DNA from: Cupriavidus metallidurans CH34
Lineage (GTDB): Bacteria > Pseudomonadota > Gammaproteobacteria > Burkholderiales > Burkholderiaceae
NCBI RefSeq assembly: GCF_000196015.1
Contig: NC_007973.1
Coordinates: 2,170,001 to 2,234,000 of the forward strand
Direction: 5' to 3'
Length of the DNA: 64,000 nt
In this document: positions 7,962 through 14,887 of the stretch, piece after piece
How the letters are laid out: each line of letters begins with the position of its first letter
How positions within the stretch are numbered: position 1 is the first letter of the stretch
Made by a program: the position numbers and the translations under genes
The notes under the pieces: generated by a model
What the model was told of the DNA's origin: nothing
The model's input: only the letters and a program-made list of their open reading frames with translations
The model's database searches: none

Positions 7962-8113
7962 ATCAGTGCCGCTGCTCCGCATCCGGTCCACCGCGATAGA
8001 TCGCCACGTCCATCAGCGTTGCCCGACGGCACGCAACATTGGTGATGGACGGTGCCGCAGCCGACCATCAATTACCGTGCTCGCGCATCCATCGAATCTC
8101 GTGCTCACGCACA

Positions 8114-8202
8114 CCGGCTCGCCCTACCTTGCAAGCCGCCCTGAAGCCGTAGAGCGCTGGAACCGCTTTGCGGCTCGTCCGGCTGGCGGGAGCCTGCAAT
8201 GA
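8114..8202 (+). pseudogene. Displaced 3' end of the winged-helix/Lar-like gene
   Basis: 8114-8118 is the second CCGGC duplication. Reading on from 8119 in the frame of the gene cut at 4596 gives SPYLASRPEAVERWNRFAAR and a stop at 8202. The pattern -x-A-x-x-WNR after two CxxC knuckles (on the other side of the insertion) is the end of Lar-like restriction-alleviation zinc ribbons. The stop overlaps the next gene start (ATGA at 8199), showing the operon was continuous before the insertion. Confidence 0.82.
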
Positions 8203-8678
8203 CCGCGCGCCTGCCTCACGTCTTCCCCGGCACCCCCGCTATCACAACGCTGCTGCGGCAGGGTCATGCATGGATGGACCGCCTTGCCGCGCTTGAAGGC
8301 TGGTCCGCCGTCCTGCTGGCCGATTTGCATGACCGCCTGCGCCGGCAGCCCGCCGCGACCGTGGCCGACACCGTAGAGCATTTCCGCCATCGCCTGAACG
8401 ACGCGGAGGAACGCGAGCGGGAGCGCTTGCGCGCCGTGCGTCCGTCCGTGGGCTGGTGTCCTGGCTGCCACGGTGAATGCGTGGGCACGCACAGAAGCTG
8501 TATGCCGGGCTATGGCGTTGCGCCACCCAGTCCCATCCCGGAAGTGCCGCAGCGCGTGGAGCCCCAGCCCATTGCAAGCCCGACTCGCCCTCGCTATCAG
8601 CGCAAGCCGCGCGGACTGGCGCGGCACCTCGGCCATGTCACCGCACCGGGGTGCAAGGAAAACATAGAGGAGCCATGA
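8199..8678 (+). CDS. Unknown island protein with Cys cluster, 159 aa
   Basis: ATG overlaps the stop of the split upstream gene and has GGGAG upstream. The first half is helical (LADLHDRLRRQP, EHFRHRLNDAEERERERLR, likely a short coiled coil). Around residues 87-102 lies WCPGCHGECVGTHRSC, a possible zinc knuckle. The tail is basic and Pro-rich. It belongs to a tightly packed run of small genes between the initiator and capsid genes. No family recognised. Confidence 0.6.
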   Translation: MTARLPHVFPGTPAITTLLRQGHAWMDRLAALEGWSAVLLADLHDRLRRQPAATVADTVEHFRHRLNDAEERERERLRAVRPSVGWCPGCHGECVGTHRSCMPGYGVAPPSPIPEVPQRVEPQPIASPTRPRYQRKPRGLARHLGHVTAPGCKENIEEP

Positions 8679-8803
8679 CCATGAAAGTGCAAAACGCGGG
8701 AGGGCCACGACGCATGGCCGGGCTATCCCGCCTGAAGCCAAAACGCAGCGGCACGGCGCCGCGCAACACAACGGAGGTGCGGATATGGACGACGACACGT
8801 TAG
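8675..8803 (+). CDS. Very small basic protein, 42 aa, doubtful
   Basis: ATG at 8675 overlaps the previous stop (ATGA) and the frame runs 42 codons, overlapping the start of the next gene by 19 nt. The product is strongly basic (RRMAGLSRLKPKRSGTAPR). The overlap pattern matches its neighbours, but the short length means it could be a chance frame. Confidence 0.35.
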   Translation: MTMKVQNAGGPRRMAGLSRLKPKRSGTAPRNTTEVRIWTTTR

Positions 8804-9141
8804 GGGCGGGCCTGCATCTCGCGTGGCCCACAGCGGAGGGCTACCGGCATTTCATGGTGGCGGTGTTGGGCGCGGATGGAAAGGCCGCCGATTACGTGAT
8901 GGTGGGCGCGTCACGCCCGGACCTGCCGGCGCTAGCGCAACGGTATCTATCGGGTGCGCGGGAATTTGACGATGCGACGCGCCGGGATATGGAGCGCTGG
9001 CTAGGACAGTCCATTGAATCGGCCATTGCGGCGGCGCTCGAAACCTGCATTCGCAATCTGTCCACGCTGACCGTGGGTGACATTAGCGCCAAGGCCAGTC
9101 GGCCCCGGGGCGACTCAAAGGGAGGTATGGGAAATGTTTGA
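8785..9141 (+). CDS. Unknown island protein, 118 aa
   Basis: ATG at 8785 preceded by GGAGGTGCGGAT, a strong ribosome site. A compact alpha/beta N-terminus (GLHLAWPTAEGYRHFMVAVL) is followed by helices (DATRRDMERWLGQSIESAIAAALE). No cysteines of note, no membrane segment. It overlaps the following coiled-coil gene by 8 nt, so co-translation is likely. No family recognised. Confidence 0.6.
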   Translation: MDDDTLGAGLHLAWPTAEGYRHFMVAVLGADGKAADYVMVGASRPDLPALAQRYLSGAREFDDATRRDMERWLGQSIESAIAAALETCIRNLSTLTVGDISAKASRPRGDSKGGMGNV

Positions 9142-9424
9142 ACACATGAGCGCGGAGCAAACGGCGGAAGTAATTCACCAGTGCATTGACATGCGACTGA
9201 AGGGGCCATTTCAACAAGTGGCCGAGGCATTCAAGGCCCGGGACGCCAAGCGCACCGAGGATATGGCCGCGCTACGGCAGGAGCTAGCCGCACTGCGTGG
9301 CGAGGTGCGCGCACTGAAAGCCGAGCGGCGCCGGGCCGATGCGTTGGGCGCCGAGGCCGAGCGCTGCGAACTGGTCCGCCGCGAGGCGCAGGCCGCCGAG
9401 TCCCGGCTATCGCGCCGGCAATGA
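9134..9424 (+). CDS. Small coiled-coil protein, 96 aa
   Basis: ATG at 9134 lies eight bases after GGGAGG, so I prefer it over upstream in-frame starts. Residues about 30-95 are a continuous charged heptad-like helix (RTEDMAALRQELAALRGEVRAL), predicted to form a coiled coil. Overlaps the end of the previous gene. Scaffold-like or accessory roles are possible because the capsid gene is nearby, but that is speculation. Confidence 0.6.
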   Translation: MFEHMSAEQTAEVIHQCIDMRLKGPFQQVAEAFKARDAKRTEDMAALRQELAALRGEVRALKAERRRADALGAEAERCELVRREAQAAESRLSRRQ

Positions 9425-9440
9425 CGAGGGAGGGCACACC

Positions 9441-9737
9441 ATGGACATCAAATCCGACAGCGTAGCCCGCCGCATCGAGGCCGCCCGCGCGGCCCGGCTT
9501 GCGCAAACCGAAGTCAGTAGCCGTGCCCTGCTGGTGCGGTGCTGGGCCGGCGAGGCCTCGCCCCGGCAGGCCATCAAGGCATTCTGCGTCGCCTGTGTCG
9601 GCGGCACCCGCGCCGAGGTGACGCGCTGCACCTGCTATGCCTGCCCCCTCTACGAGTTCCGACCGTTCAAAACCGCGCGAGAGGACGGGATTTTGGAGCT
9701 AAAAGCGCCGGAAGCGGACCCGGGCATGGCTGAGTAG
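9441..9737 (+). CDS. Phage-type Cys-rich small protein, 98 aa
   Basis: ATG at 9441 after GAGGGAGGGC. Residues about 41-80 carry a cysteine arrangement common in small phage and mobile-element proteins: IKAFCVACVGG, then VTRCTCYACPLYEFRPF (C-x2-C ... C-x-C-x2-CPL-x2-FR). A zinc-binding role is likely; the exact function of this family is unknown to me. It is the last gene of the small-gene run before the non-coding stretch in front of the capsid gene. Confidence 0.65.
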   Translation: MDIKSDSVARRIEAARAARLAQTEVSSRALLVRCWAGEASPRQAIKAFCVACVGGTRAEVTRCTCYACPLYEFRPFKTAREDGILELKAPEADPGMAE

Positions 9738-10114
9738 CCCCGAGCCGTGGAAACGCAATCCAGCGCCGCCCCTCGGCGCCTCAAGCCAAGGGGCGATAGC
9801 TTCACAAGTGGGGGGGCGGGTCGAGAAATCGACACCTGTCGCCCACCGCGTACGCGATATCCGCGCGTGGGTAAATCACAAAAATTGGCCCGGGTAAATT
9901 TTGGGCCACAAAAAATCCGGCGGAGGGCGGGATAGCCGGGTTGAGGGTGGGTCAGGCGGGGATGCCGGCGGGATGGGCCGCCGGTTCGCCCGCCGATGCT
10001 GGGAGTGTCACCGGTATTGCTGCGGCATTCCTTATATATGGAATCGGCATCGGATAGAACTAGAAAAATGACTTGGTAAATGCCGATTTATTTCTAAATG
10101 AATTGGAGAAAATC
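9738..10114. other. Palindrome-rich non-coding stretch before capsid gene
   Basis: 377 nt without a convincing gene. It holds a hairpin GTCGA-GAAA-TCGAC (9820-9833) nested between GTGGG (9808-9812) and CCCAC (9842-9846), and two direct repeats GGGTAAAT (9869-9876 and 9892-9899) each followed by a CAAAAA-rich patch. A packaging site (cos or pac), a capsid promoter, or both would fit this position. Confidence 0.45.
10027..10044. promoter_or_regulatory. AT-centred palindrome upstream of capsid gene
   Basis: ATTCC-TTATATAT-GGAAT, 70 nt before the capsid start. The TATATA core could serve as a -10 element flanked by an operator. Style resembles the palindrome before the AlpA-like gene, though the sequences differ. 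Confidence 0.35.
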
Positions 10115-11455
10115 ATGTCTGCATCTACGGAAATTTCCGCCTTGGAAGCCCAGCGGGGCGCGAAACTGGAAATCATGGAAGGCTTGCACCAGCGCGCCGC
10201 CGACGAGGGCCGGCCCTTTACTGCCGAAGAGGACGCCCGCTTTGAGTCCGGTGCGCGCGAGGTGGAGAGCATCGACCTGAGGCTGGCCCCGCTGCGCCGG
10301 AGCCAGGAATTGGCGGCGTATCATGCGGTGCCGGTGGTTCCGGGCTTTTCGCAGCCGCACGCCCGCGAGCCGGTGGGCCTCGCCCAGCCCGAGCGGGAGG
10401 ACAAGCGCGGCTTGTCTTTTGCGCGCTATGCGATGGCGCTTGCCGCCGGCAAGGGCAATCTGTCCCAATCGTTGGAATTTGCCCGCCACGCCTACGGGCG
10501 AAGCAACCCGGAGCTAGTCTCCATCATCAAGGCGGCAGTCAGTGCCGGCACTACCACGGACCCGCAGTGGGCCGGCTCTTTGGTCTACTACCAGAACATG
10601 GCCGACGAATTTATCGACCTGCTACGGCCTGCCACCATCATTGGCAGGATGACCGGATTCCGCCGGGTGCCCTTTGCCGTCAGGATTCCGCGCCAAACGG
10701 CGGGGGCCTCTGTTGGGTGGGTGGGTGAAGGGGCGGCCAAGCCGGTTAGCAAACTGGCCTTTGACGCCATCAGCATACCGTTTAGCAAAATCGCGGGCAT
10801 CGTCGCAATCACCGAAGAGCTAGCAAGGTATTCCGCCCCGAGCGCCGAGGCCTTGGTGCGCGATGACCTCGTGGCGACCATTAGCCAGTTTATGGACGTG
10901 CAGTTTATCGACCCGTCCATCGCGGCAAATCCGGCGGCCGATAGCCCGGCCTCCATTACCCACGGCGCGCAAACCATCCCGAGTAGCGGCGCGACCGTTG
11001 ACAATGTGGCGGACGATTTGAGCACGATGCTGTCCGCCGTGGTCGTCAATGGGTTCCCGCTGCGCGGCCTCGCCTGGGTGATGAACAGCCGCACGAAAAT
11101 CAGCCTGTCAAATTTGCGCAATGCCATGGGCGTATATGCCTATCCCACGCTGGCGGCAAACGGGACATTGCTGGGCTATCCGGTGATTGACTCCGCCTCG
11201 GTGCCCATCACCGCCGGCACCCCGCCCACCACGTTTATTGCGCTGGTGGTGCCCGGGGAAATCCTGCTAGCCGACGATGGGGGCGTGACGCTGGATAGCT
11301 CGCGCGAGGCCGCGCTCGCCATGAGTGACGATGGCACCGGCGCCCTCGTCAGCCTGTGGCAAAACAACCTCGTTGGCATCCGGGCGGAGCGCTTCTGCCA
11401 TTGGCTGCGCCGCCGCGAAGGCTGCGTGGTGGTGCTGACAGGCGTGGAATATTAA
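10115..11455 (+). CDS. HK97-type phage major capsid protein, 446 aa
   Basis: ATG at 10115 with GGAGAA upstream. Residues about 1-65 are a helical delta-type region (ISALEAQRGAKLEIMEG, EVESIDLRLAPLRRSQEL), which in HK97-fold capsids acts as internal scaffold. The body has the family pattern: an N-arm/E-loop region (FRRVPFAVRIPRQTAG, VGWVGEGAAKPVS), a spine helix and a P-domain segment (LRGLAWVMNSRTKISL, LLGYPVIDSASVP), and the C-terminal VSLWQNNLVGIRAERF stretch. No protease, portal or terminase gene is adjacent. In a satellite it would make or resize capsids using helper-phage parts. Confidence 0.9.
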   Translation: MSASTEISALEAQRGAKLEIMEGLHQRAADEGRPFTAEEDARFESGAREVESIDLRLAPLRRSQELAAYHAVPVVPGFSQPHAREPVGLAQPEREDKRGLSFARYAMALAAGKGNLSQSLEFARHAYGRSNPELVSIIKAAVSAGTTTDPQWAGSLVYYQNMADEFIDLLRPATIIGRMTGFRRVPFAVRIPRQTAGASVGWVGEGAAKPVSKLAFDAISIPFSKIAGIVAITEELARYSAPSAEALVRDDLVATISQFMDVQFIDPSIAANPAADSPASITHGAQTIPSSGATVDNVADDLSTMLSAVVVNGFPLRGLAWVMNSRTKISLSNLRNAMGVYAYPTLAANGTLLGYPVIDSASVPITAGTPPTTFIALVVPGEILLADDGGVTLDSSREAALAMSDDGTGALVSLWQNNLVGIRAERFCHWLRRREGCVVVLTGVEY

Positions 11456-11574
11456 GGGGTGTACGGGTGCGCGGCCCTATCCGCGCGGCGGGCTAGCCGG
11501 TGACTCCCGCTCTCTTGAATAAGGCCGGCAGCCGTGGCCCCGTTCTCCGCTATCTCTTGCGGGGTGACACGGTA

Positions 11575-11603
11575 GCCCGGCCTCTCGCAATGAGGGGCTG
11601 GGC
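11575..11603 (+). terminator. Hairpin after capsid gene, first of a duplicated pair
   Basis: GCCCGGCCTC-TCGCAAT-GAGGGGCTGGGC. The same hairpin (core CCTCTCGCAATGAGGGG) recurs at 12326-12355. It is the only clear structure in the 256-nt gap between the capsid gene and the exported-protein gene. Confidence 0.6.
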
Positions 11604-11711
11604 GCCTGGCCCATTTTGCGCAAGCTGGCGGCGGCTAGGTCGTCTGTCTATGGTCACTTGCAAGTGCTACGATACGTCCCATCAGACGCGGTGTCGAACT
11701 CTTGCCCGGCC

Positions 11712-12293
11712 ATGACCAAGCTCCGATATTTTGCATGTGCAATCACTGTCCTACTTGCCGCTACTTCGTCCAATGCTCAACAAGCAAAGCCCCGAAGCGG
11801 TCAAGGTGCTGCACGATGGGCACAAGAGCCTTCGTCGTTCCTTGGAATCAAACTGGGCGAGCCAATGGCAATTAAGAGTTGCCGAGAGACCACGGACCTA
11901 TGTTTAGACGACGGGAGCACAAATCGGTATGCGGTATTCAGTAATCTGCCCGACTTGGGTTTTCGCTATACGCTAACTTCTTTGATTGAGGAAGGCAAGC
12001 CCATTAGCATTGAACTCAAGACCGACCACGCTAATTATTCTGCGCTGCTCAGTATGCTAAAACAGCGCTTCGGCTTGCCACAGAAGGCTAAAACTGAGGC
12101 AATTCAAACGCGAATGGGTATGAAGACGTCGTCAACGGATTCTATTTGGCACGGCCAGAAAGTATCCATGCTCTTAAACGAGCGGCATGAGACAATTGAC
12201 AACACTAGGGTTGTTGTAATGGACCGAAAGCTGGCAGATGAGCTTTCTTCTCGTCAAGAAACTGAAATGAAGTCCAAGGCCAATGCGTTTTGA
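11712..12293 (+). CDS. Exported cargo protein of unknown function, 193 aa
   Basis: The ATG at 11712 gives a clean Sec signal peptide (MTKLRYFACAITVLLAATSS, cleavage after SNAQ-A region). The mature part contains a paired cysteine segment (SCRETTDLCLDD) and a beta-rich body (YAVFSNLPDLGFRYTLTSLIEEGK, NTRVVVMDRKLADEL), compatible with a small periplasmic domain. Base composition is clearly more AT-rich than the capsid gene, a mark of acquired cargo. Matched hairpins lie on both sides. No family recognised. Confidence 0.65.
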   Translation: MTKLRYFACAITVLLAATSSNAQQAKPRSGQGAARWAQEPSSFLGIKLGEPMAIKSCRETTDLCLDDGSTNRYAVFSNLPDLGFRYTLTSLIEEGKPISIELKTDHANYSALLSMLKQRFGLPQKAKTEAIQTRMGMKTSSTDSIWHGQKVSMLLNERHETIDNTRVVVMDRKLADELSSRQETEMKSKANAF

Positions 12294-12325
12294 TGCCATT
12301 TTGACTGGGTCAAGTAACAGGCAAC

Positions 12326-12355
12326 GCCCCGACCTCTCGCAATGAGGGGGCGGGC
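12326..12355 (+). terminator. Hairpin terminator, second of the duplicated pair
   Basis: GCCCCGACCTC-TCGCAAT-GAGGGGGCGGGC followed by GTTTTA: a rho-independent terminator for the exported-protein gene. Shares loop and inner stem exactly with the hairpin at 11575-11603. Confidence 0.75.
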
Positions 12356-12358
12356 GTT

Positions 12359-13243
12359 TTACTGTCTGCGTCGGTTACGCACTCGCCCTTGCTCTATGTG
12401 GAAAGGTCGGATGGACAACGCGAACTTATGCTCATCGAGCACGGCCTCAAAAAAATCGACGTTCAACCCTTGCGCCCTGACAAAATCGACAATCCTTGTT
12501 CTCTCGTTCGGTGGCATGTTGCAGCCAAACGTTATAGAGGCTATGACAGATGGACTTAAAGTTGCCGGCCCATGTCCTGCCGGCCTTCCAATGAACCGCA
12601 TCAGGTCAGCATCATCCTCAATCCCGCGCATTAAAGACTTCGGGTCAATTCCGGTGTTAAGACTTAAAATCCGATACTCGTCCTCGTATTCCCAGAATTT
12701 AGCCTTCTTGTGATAAACATCGTAAAATTCTTTTGAATTCGTTGAGAGATGATTGTAGTGCGGTCTGATATCGGAATATTCTATTTTGTGCGCAATTCTA
12801 AATATACCGACACCTGTTTTAAAGCCAATTGATAATCCTGTATGTTTTTCCGCGTAGTGTGACCACATCAACGGGTGACTGTTGTTGGCGGAGACGCAAT
12901 AAACGCCGACTTCTCGAATTCTGCGGTGGGCGGAATTTTGATAATTTTCCCGCCATACGGAACTAGATTGACTTCTAACAATTCCAACCTGTTCCCGTCG
13001 CACCTTCCGGCTATGGCCTTGCCTCGCGCCGGCTCGAAACAATCTCTTATTTACCCTCTTATCCTGATTGCTTGGAATATCCAAGCGTGGCAAACAATCA
13101 AAAGGGTCATTGAAATCGAGTGGCGACGATAGATAGATTTGACCGAGTCGGATGAGGTTCTGAAACCAAGTCCAACGCTCACCATTGATGGACATGAACT
13201 TGTAAAGCACTGGCGGTGGCGTCGTGTCTTCGATATCGGGCAT
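12359..13243 (-). CDS. DUF2971 family protein, 294 aa
   Basis: Shows the DUF2971 hallmarks: LYKFMS near the start, LGQIYLSSPLDFNDPFDCLP about residue 35, YCVSANNSHPLMWSHYAEKHTGLSIGF in the middle and KFWEYEDEYRIL after it. Biochemical function is not established to my knowledge; the family is frequent on islands and near defence genes. AT-rich relative to the host. ATG at 13243 is my choice because upstream sequence overlaps a gene remnant; an in-frame ATG at 13306 would add 21 residues. It faces the exported-protein gene tail to tail. Confidence 0.7.
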   Translation of the reverse strand: MPDIEDTTPPPVLYKFMSINGERWTWFQNLIRLGQIYLSSPLDFNDPFDCLPRLDIPSNQDKRVNKRLFRAGARQGHSRKVRREQVGIVRSQSSSVWRENYQNSAHRRIREVGVYCVSANNSHPLMWSHYAEKHTGLSIGFKTGVGIFRIAHKIEYSDIRPHYNHLSTNSKEFYDVYHKKAKFWEYEDEYRILSLNTGIDPKSLMRGIEDDADLMRFIGRPAGHGPATLSPSVIASITFGCNMPPNERTRIVDFVRAQGLNVDFFEAVLDEHKFALSIRPFHIEQGRVRNRRRQ

Positions 13244-13298
13244 GTCGAATTGGCTAGGGGCGGGCGAGCAATTCTGCCACACGGCGCTTGCCATGTCC

Positions 13299-13502
13299 TG
13301 CGGCACCTACCGCCGCCACATGGCCACGGCGCAGAAGCGCGAGCACATCGCGGCCCAATTAAAAGAAATCCCGGAGAAATCGGACCGGCAAGTAGCCAAG
13401 GCGCTAGGGGTGTCGCATCACACGGTTTCCGAAGAGCGGGCGGCCTTGGGGGCTGGTGGGCAAATTGCCCACCAGCCCACGCGCACGGGCACCAAATCCC
13501 GG
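13299..13502 (+). pseudogene. Remnant of a ParB-like HTH protein gene
   Basis: About 68 codons resemble the middle of phage and plasmid ParB-type proteins: RRHMATAQKREHIAAQLKEI, EKSDRQVAKALGVSHHTVSEERAAL, GQIAHQPTRTG. Start and end of such a protein are absent; the frame runs into unrelated sequence that is antisense to the next gene. Read as debris of an earlier replication or partition gene, evidence of layered insertions in the cargo zone. Confidence 0.55.
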
Positions 13503-13811
13503 TTAGTAGGCGATATCGTCCGGGTCCTTGAATTGGTGCAAGTAATAAGTATGGGTTTTGGTCTTGCCGTCAGCTTGCGGCCAATTAATTTGTACAGTCT
13601 GGCCGATGATGCTGTAACAGCCCTCACGGGGAGGGGTGGAACCACCCCATTGCTTGGCTATCTTGTCACCCAAGCCGGATTTGCAGGGCAGCTTGTAAAG
13701 GTCGATGTGGCTACCACCCCATGTGGGTGCGGAGGCAAAATAATCGCCATCGGAGGCGTAGGCAGTCGCTACAGCCGTTGCCAACAACAAGGCGAGAAAG
13801 GAGTGTGTCAT
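13503..13811 (-). CDS. Small exported protein of unknown function, 102 aa
   Basis: Signal peptide MTHSFLALLLATAVATAYAS with a probable cleavage site after residue 19. The mature part of about 80 residues is Gly/Trp/Tyr-rich, with two cysteines (LPCKSGL, REGCYSI) that could form one disulfide, and a beta-like C-terminus (KTKTHTYYLHQFKDPDDIAY). A second secreted product in the cargo zone. No family recognised. Confidence 0.65.
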   Translation of the reverse strand: MTHSFLALLLATAVATAYASDGDYFASAPTWGGSHIDLYKLPCKSGLGDKIAKQWGGSTPPREGCYSIIGQTVQINWPQADGKTKTHTYYLHQFKDPDDIAY

Positions 13812-13866
13812 TCAAGCATTCTCCGCTAGGAATGTCGCCAATTTGTGCCCTGATACCACAGATAAA

Positions 13867-14271
13867 TTATGGATGGGTTGCCCTGACCGGTTCTGTCCGG
13901 TAGCGCCGACCATCCCAAAGGGCAAGGCGGCTAACGGTGGGCGGCTCTACATATTTCGTCGGTGCGTTTGGACTAGTTCGGTATCCGAAATAGACGTGCA
14001 CCGGTAGATTTTTGGCGCGTGCCTCGTCCAGGCCACCATAGAACATCGCCGCCTCTTTCCGTTTGTCCCATGCGCTCCACCGTGGGTCCAGCCTGTCGGC
14101 CTCCACAGCACCATTCTTGTTCAGTAGCTCGTCGGTTTGCACGAGCATCAATAGTACATTCTCGCCAGTGTCGGGCGCCTTGCCAATGGCACCGGCAAAC
14201 TGCCGTGCAAGGGCGTTGGAAATGTGGATGTCGTATAGGCGCAAGAGTTCTTGGCAACGAATGGAGGACAT
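13867..14271 (-). CDS. Cargo protein of unknown function, 134 aa
   Basis: Mixed alpha/beta soluble protein with helical first half (QELLRLYDIHISNALARQFAGAI, NVLLMLVQTDELLNK) and a Tyr/Pro-rich second half (VHVYFGYRTSPNAPTKYVEPP). No signal peptide or cysteine cluster. No strong ribosome site is visible before the start, so the exact start is uncertain. Same strand as the small exported protein 55 nt downstream, so they may share a transcript. Confidence 0.5.
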   Translation of the reverse strand: MSSIRCQELLRLYDIHISNALARQFAGAIGKAPDTGENVLLMLVQTDELLNKNGAVEADRLDPRWSAWDKRKEAAMFYGGLDEARAKNLPVHVYFGYRTSPNAPTKYVEPPTVSRLALWDGRRYRTEPVRATHP

Positions 14272-14411
14272 GGCCTGAGATGAAAAAACTAGGTGGTGGG
14301 AACGCTAGCACAGGCGCCGTGCGCTCCCGTCACATCGTCGGACCCGGCATTCTGTCTGTCGCCGGGCTGGCTATTCTTGACGGCATCCGCAGTCCACGCC
14401 GAGGGGGAGCC

Positions 14412-14756
14412 ATGCCCGACGCCGCCGCAGGAGCCTTTGCCCATGTCACCGCCGACCTGTCGGGCGAGGACATGAAGCTGTCGCGCCGCAAGCCGAAAAG
14501 CGACGCCCTGCCGGGCAAGGTGCTGGCGGTGCTTGCCCAGGCGCCGGCTCCGCTGTCCGCTGGGCGGGTGGCAAAGGCGCTGGCCGGTGTGAGCCGCCCC
14601 ACGGTCACGGAAACGCTCCGGGCAATGGCCGAGGCCGGCGCCGTGCTGACCGGACGTACCGAGGGCGGACAGACACGCTACGCCGCGCCAACATCCGACC
14701 CCGCGCAAGGCGATGACACACTGCGCGCGGGTGCCCTGCGGCCCGGTGGCTGGTAG
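14412..14756 (+). CDS. Small winged-helix DNA-binding protein, 114 aa
   Basis: ATG at 14412 after GAGGGGGAG. Residues about 34-85 form a winged helix: KVLAVLAQAPAPLSAGRVAK, then VSRPTVTETLRAMAEAGAVL as recognition helix and a wing (TGRTEGGQTRYAA). The fold resembles MarR/IclR-type N-terminal domains used by phage and island regulators. An in-frame ATG at 14280 would extend it by 44 residues. Last gene before the attachment side of the island. Confidence 0.6.
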   Translation: MPDAAAGAFAHVTADLSGEDMKLSRRKPKSDALPGKVLAVLAQAPAPLSAGRVAKALAGVSRPTVTETLRAMAEAGAVLTGRTEGGQTRYAAPTSDPAQGDDTLRAGALRPGGW

Positions 14757-14790
14757 GAAGGGGAGTTTGCGCGGGAGACGGGCAACAAAA

Positions 14791-14808
14791 AACCCGCCGT
14801 AGCGGGTT
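14791..14808 (-). terminator. Intrinsic terminator for leftward transcription
   Basis: On the minus strand AACCCGC-TACG-GCGGGTT is followed by TTTTG. It would stop transcripts coming leftward from the tRNA-fMet gene; on the plus strand it follows the winged-helix gene with only a weak T-tract. Confidence 0.75.
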
Positions 14809-14833
14809 GCTTGTCTGCCGGATTTCCGCCGAC

Positions 14834-14887
14834 TTTGCCCAAATAGTGCCCAAATTCGATAGCAACGATTTGCTAATTTTTGGGCAA
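14834..14887. repeat. Triple TTGCCCAAA motifs next to tRNA, attachment-site candidate
   Basis: TTTGCCCAAAT (14834-14844), GTGCCCAAAT (14846-14855) and the inverted copy ATTTTTGGGCAA (14876-14887) lie within 54 nt, 25 nt before the tRNA 3' end. Clustered short repeats beside the crossover are typical of integrase or excisionase arm sites. Confidence 0.45.

Larger units (their letters stand above)
4597..8113 (+). mobile_element. Complete insertion element with Cys-rich protein, DDE transposase and AAA ATPase
   Basis: 3,517-bp element with imperfect terminal repeats (TGTGCATAAGCA at 4597-4608; TGCTCACGCACA at 8102-8113, whose complement is TGTGCGTGAGCA) and a 5-bp duplication CCGGC. TGATGGACG occurs near both ends (4651, 8043; inverted at 7683 and 8007), as expected of multiple transposase sites. 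Gene order: Cys-rich protein, DDE transposase, AAA ATPase, small 71-residue protein, then a perfect hairpin terminator. The layout is Mu/Tn5053-like (transposase plus ATPase) but compact. I do not assign an ISfinder name. It splits the winged-helix gene. Confidence 0.93.

Noticed and set aside
9747..9935. 62-codon frame in the region before the capsid gene
   Set aside because: No ribosome site, Arg/Pro-rich composition, and it crosses the nested palindromes.
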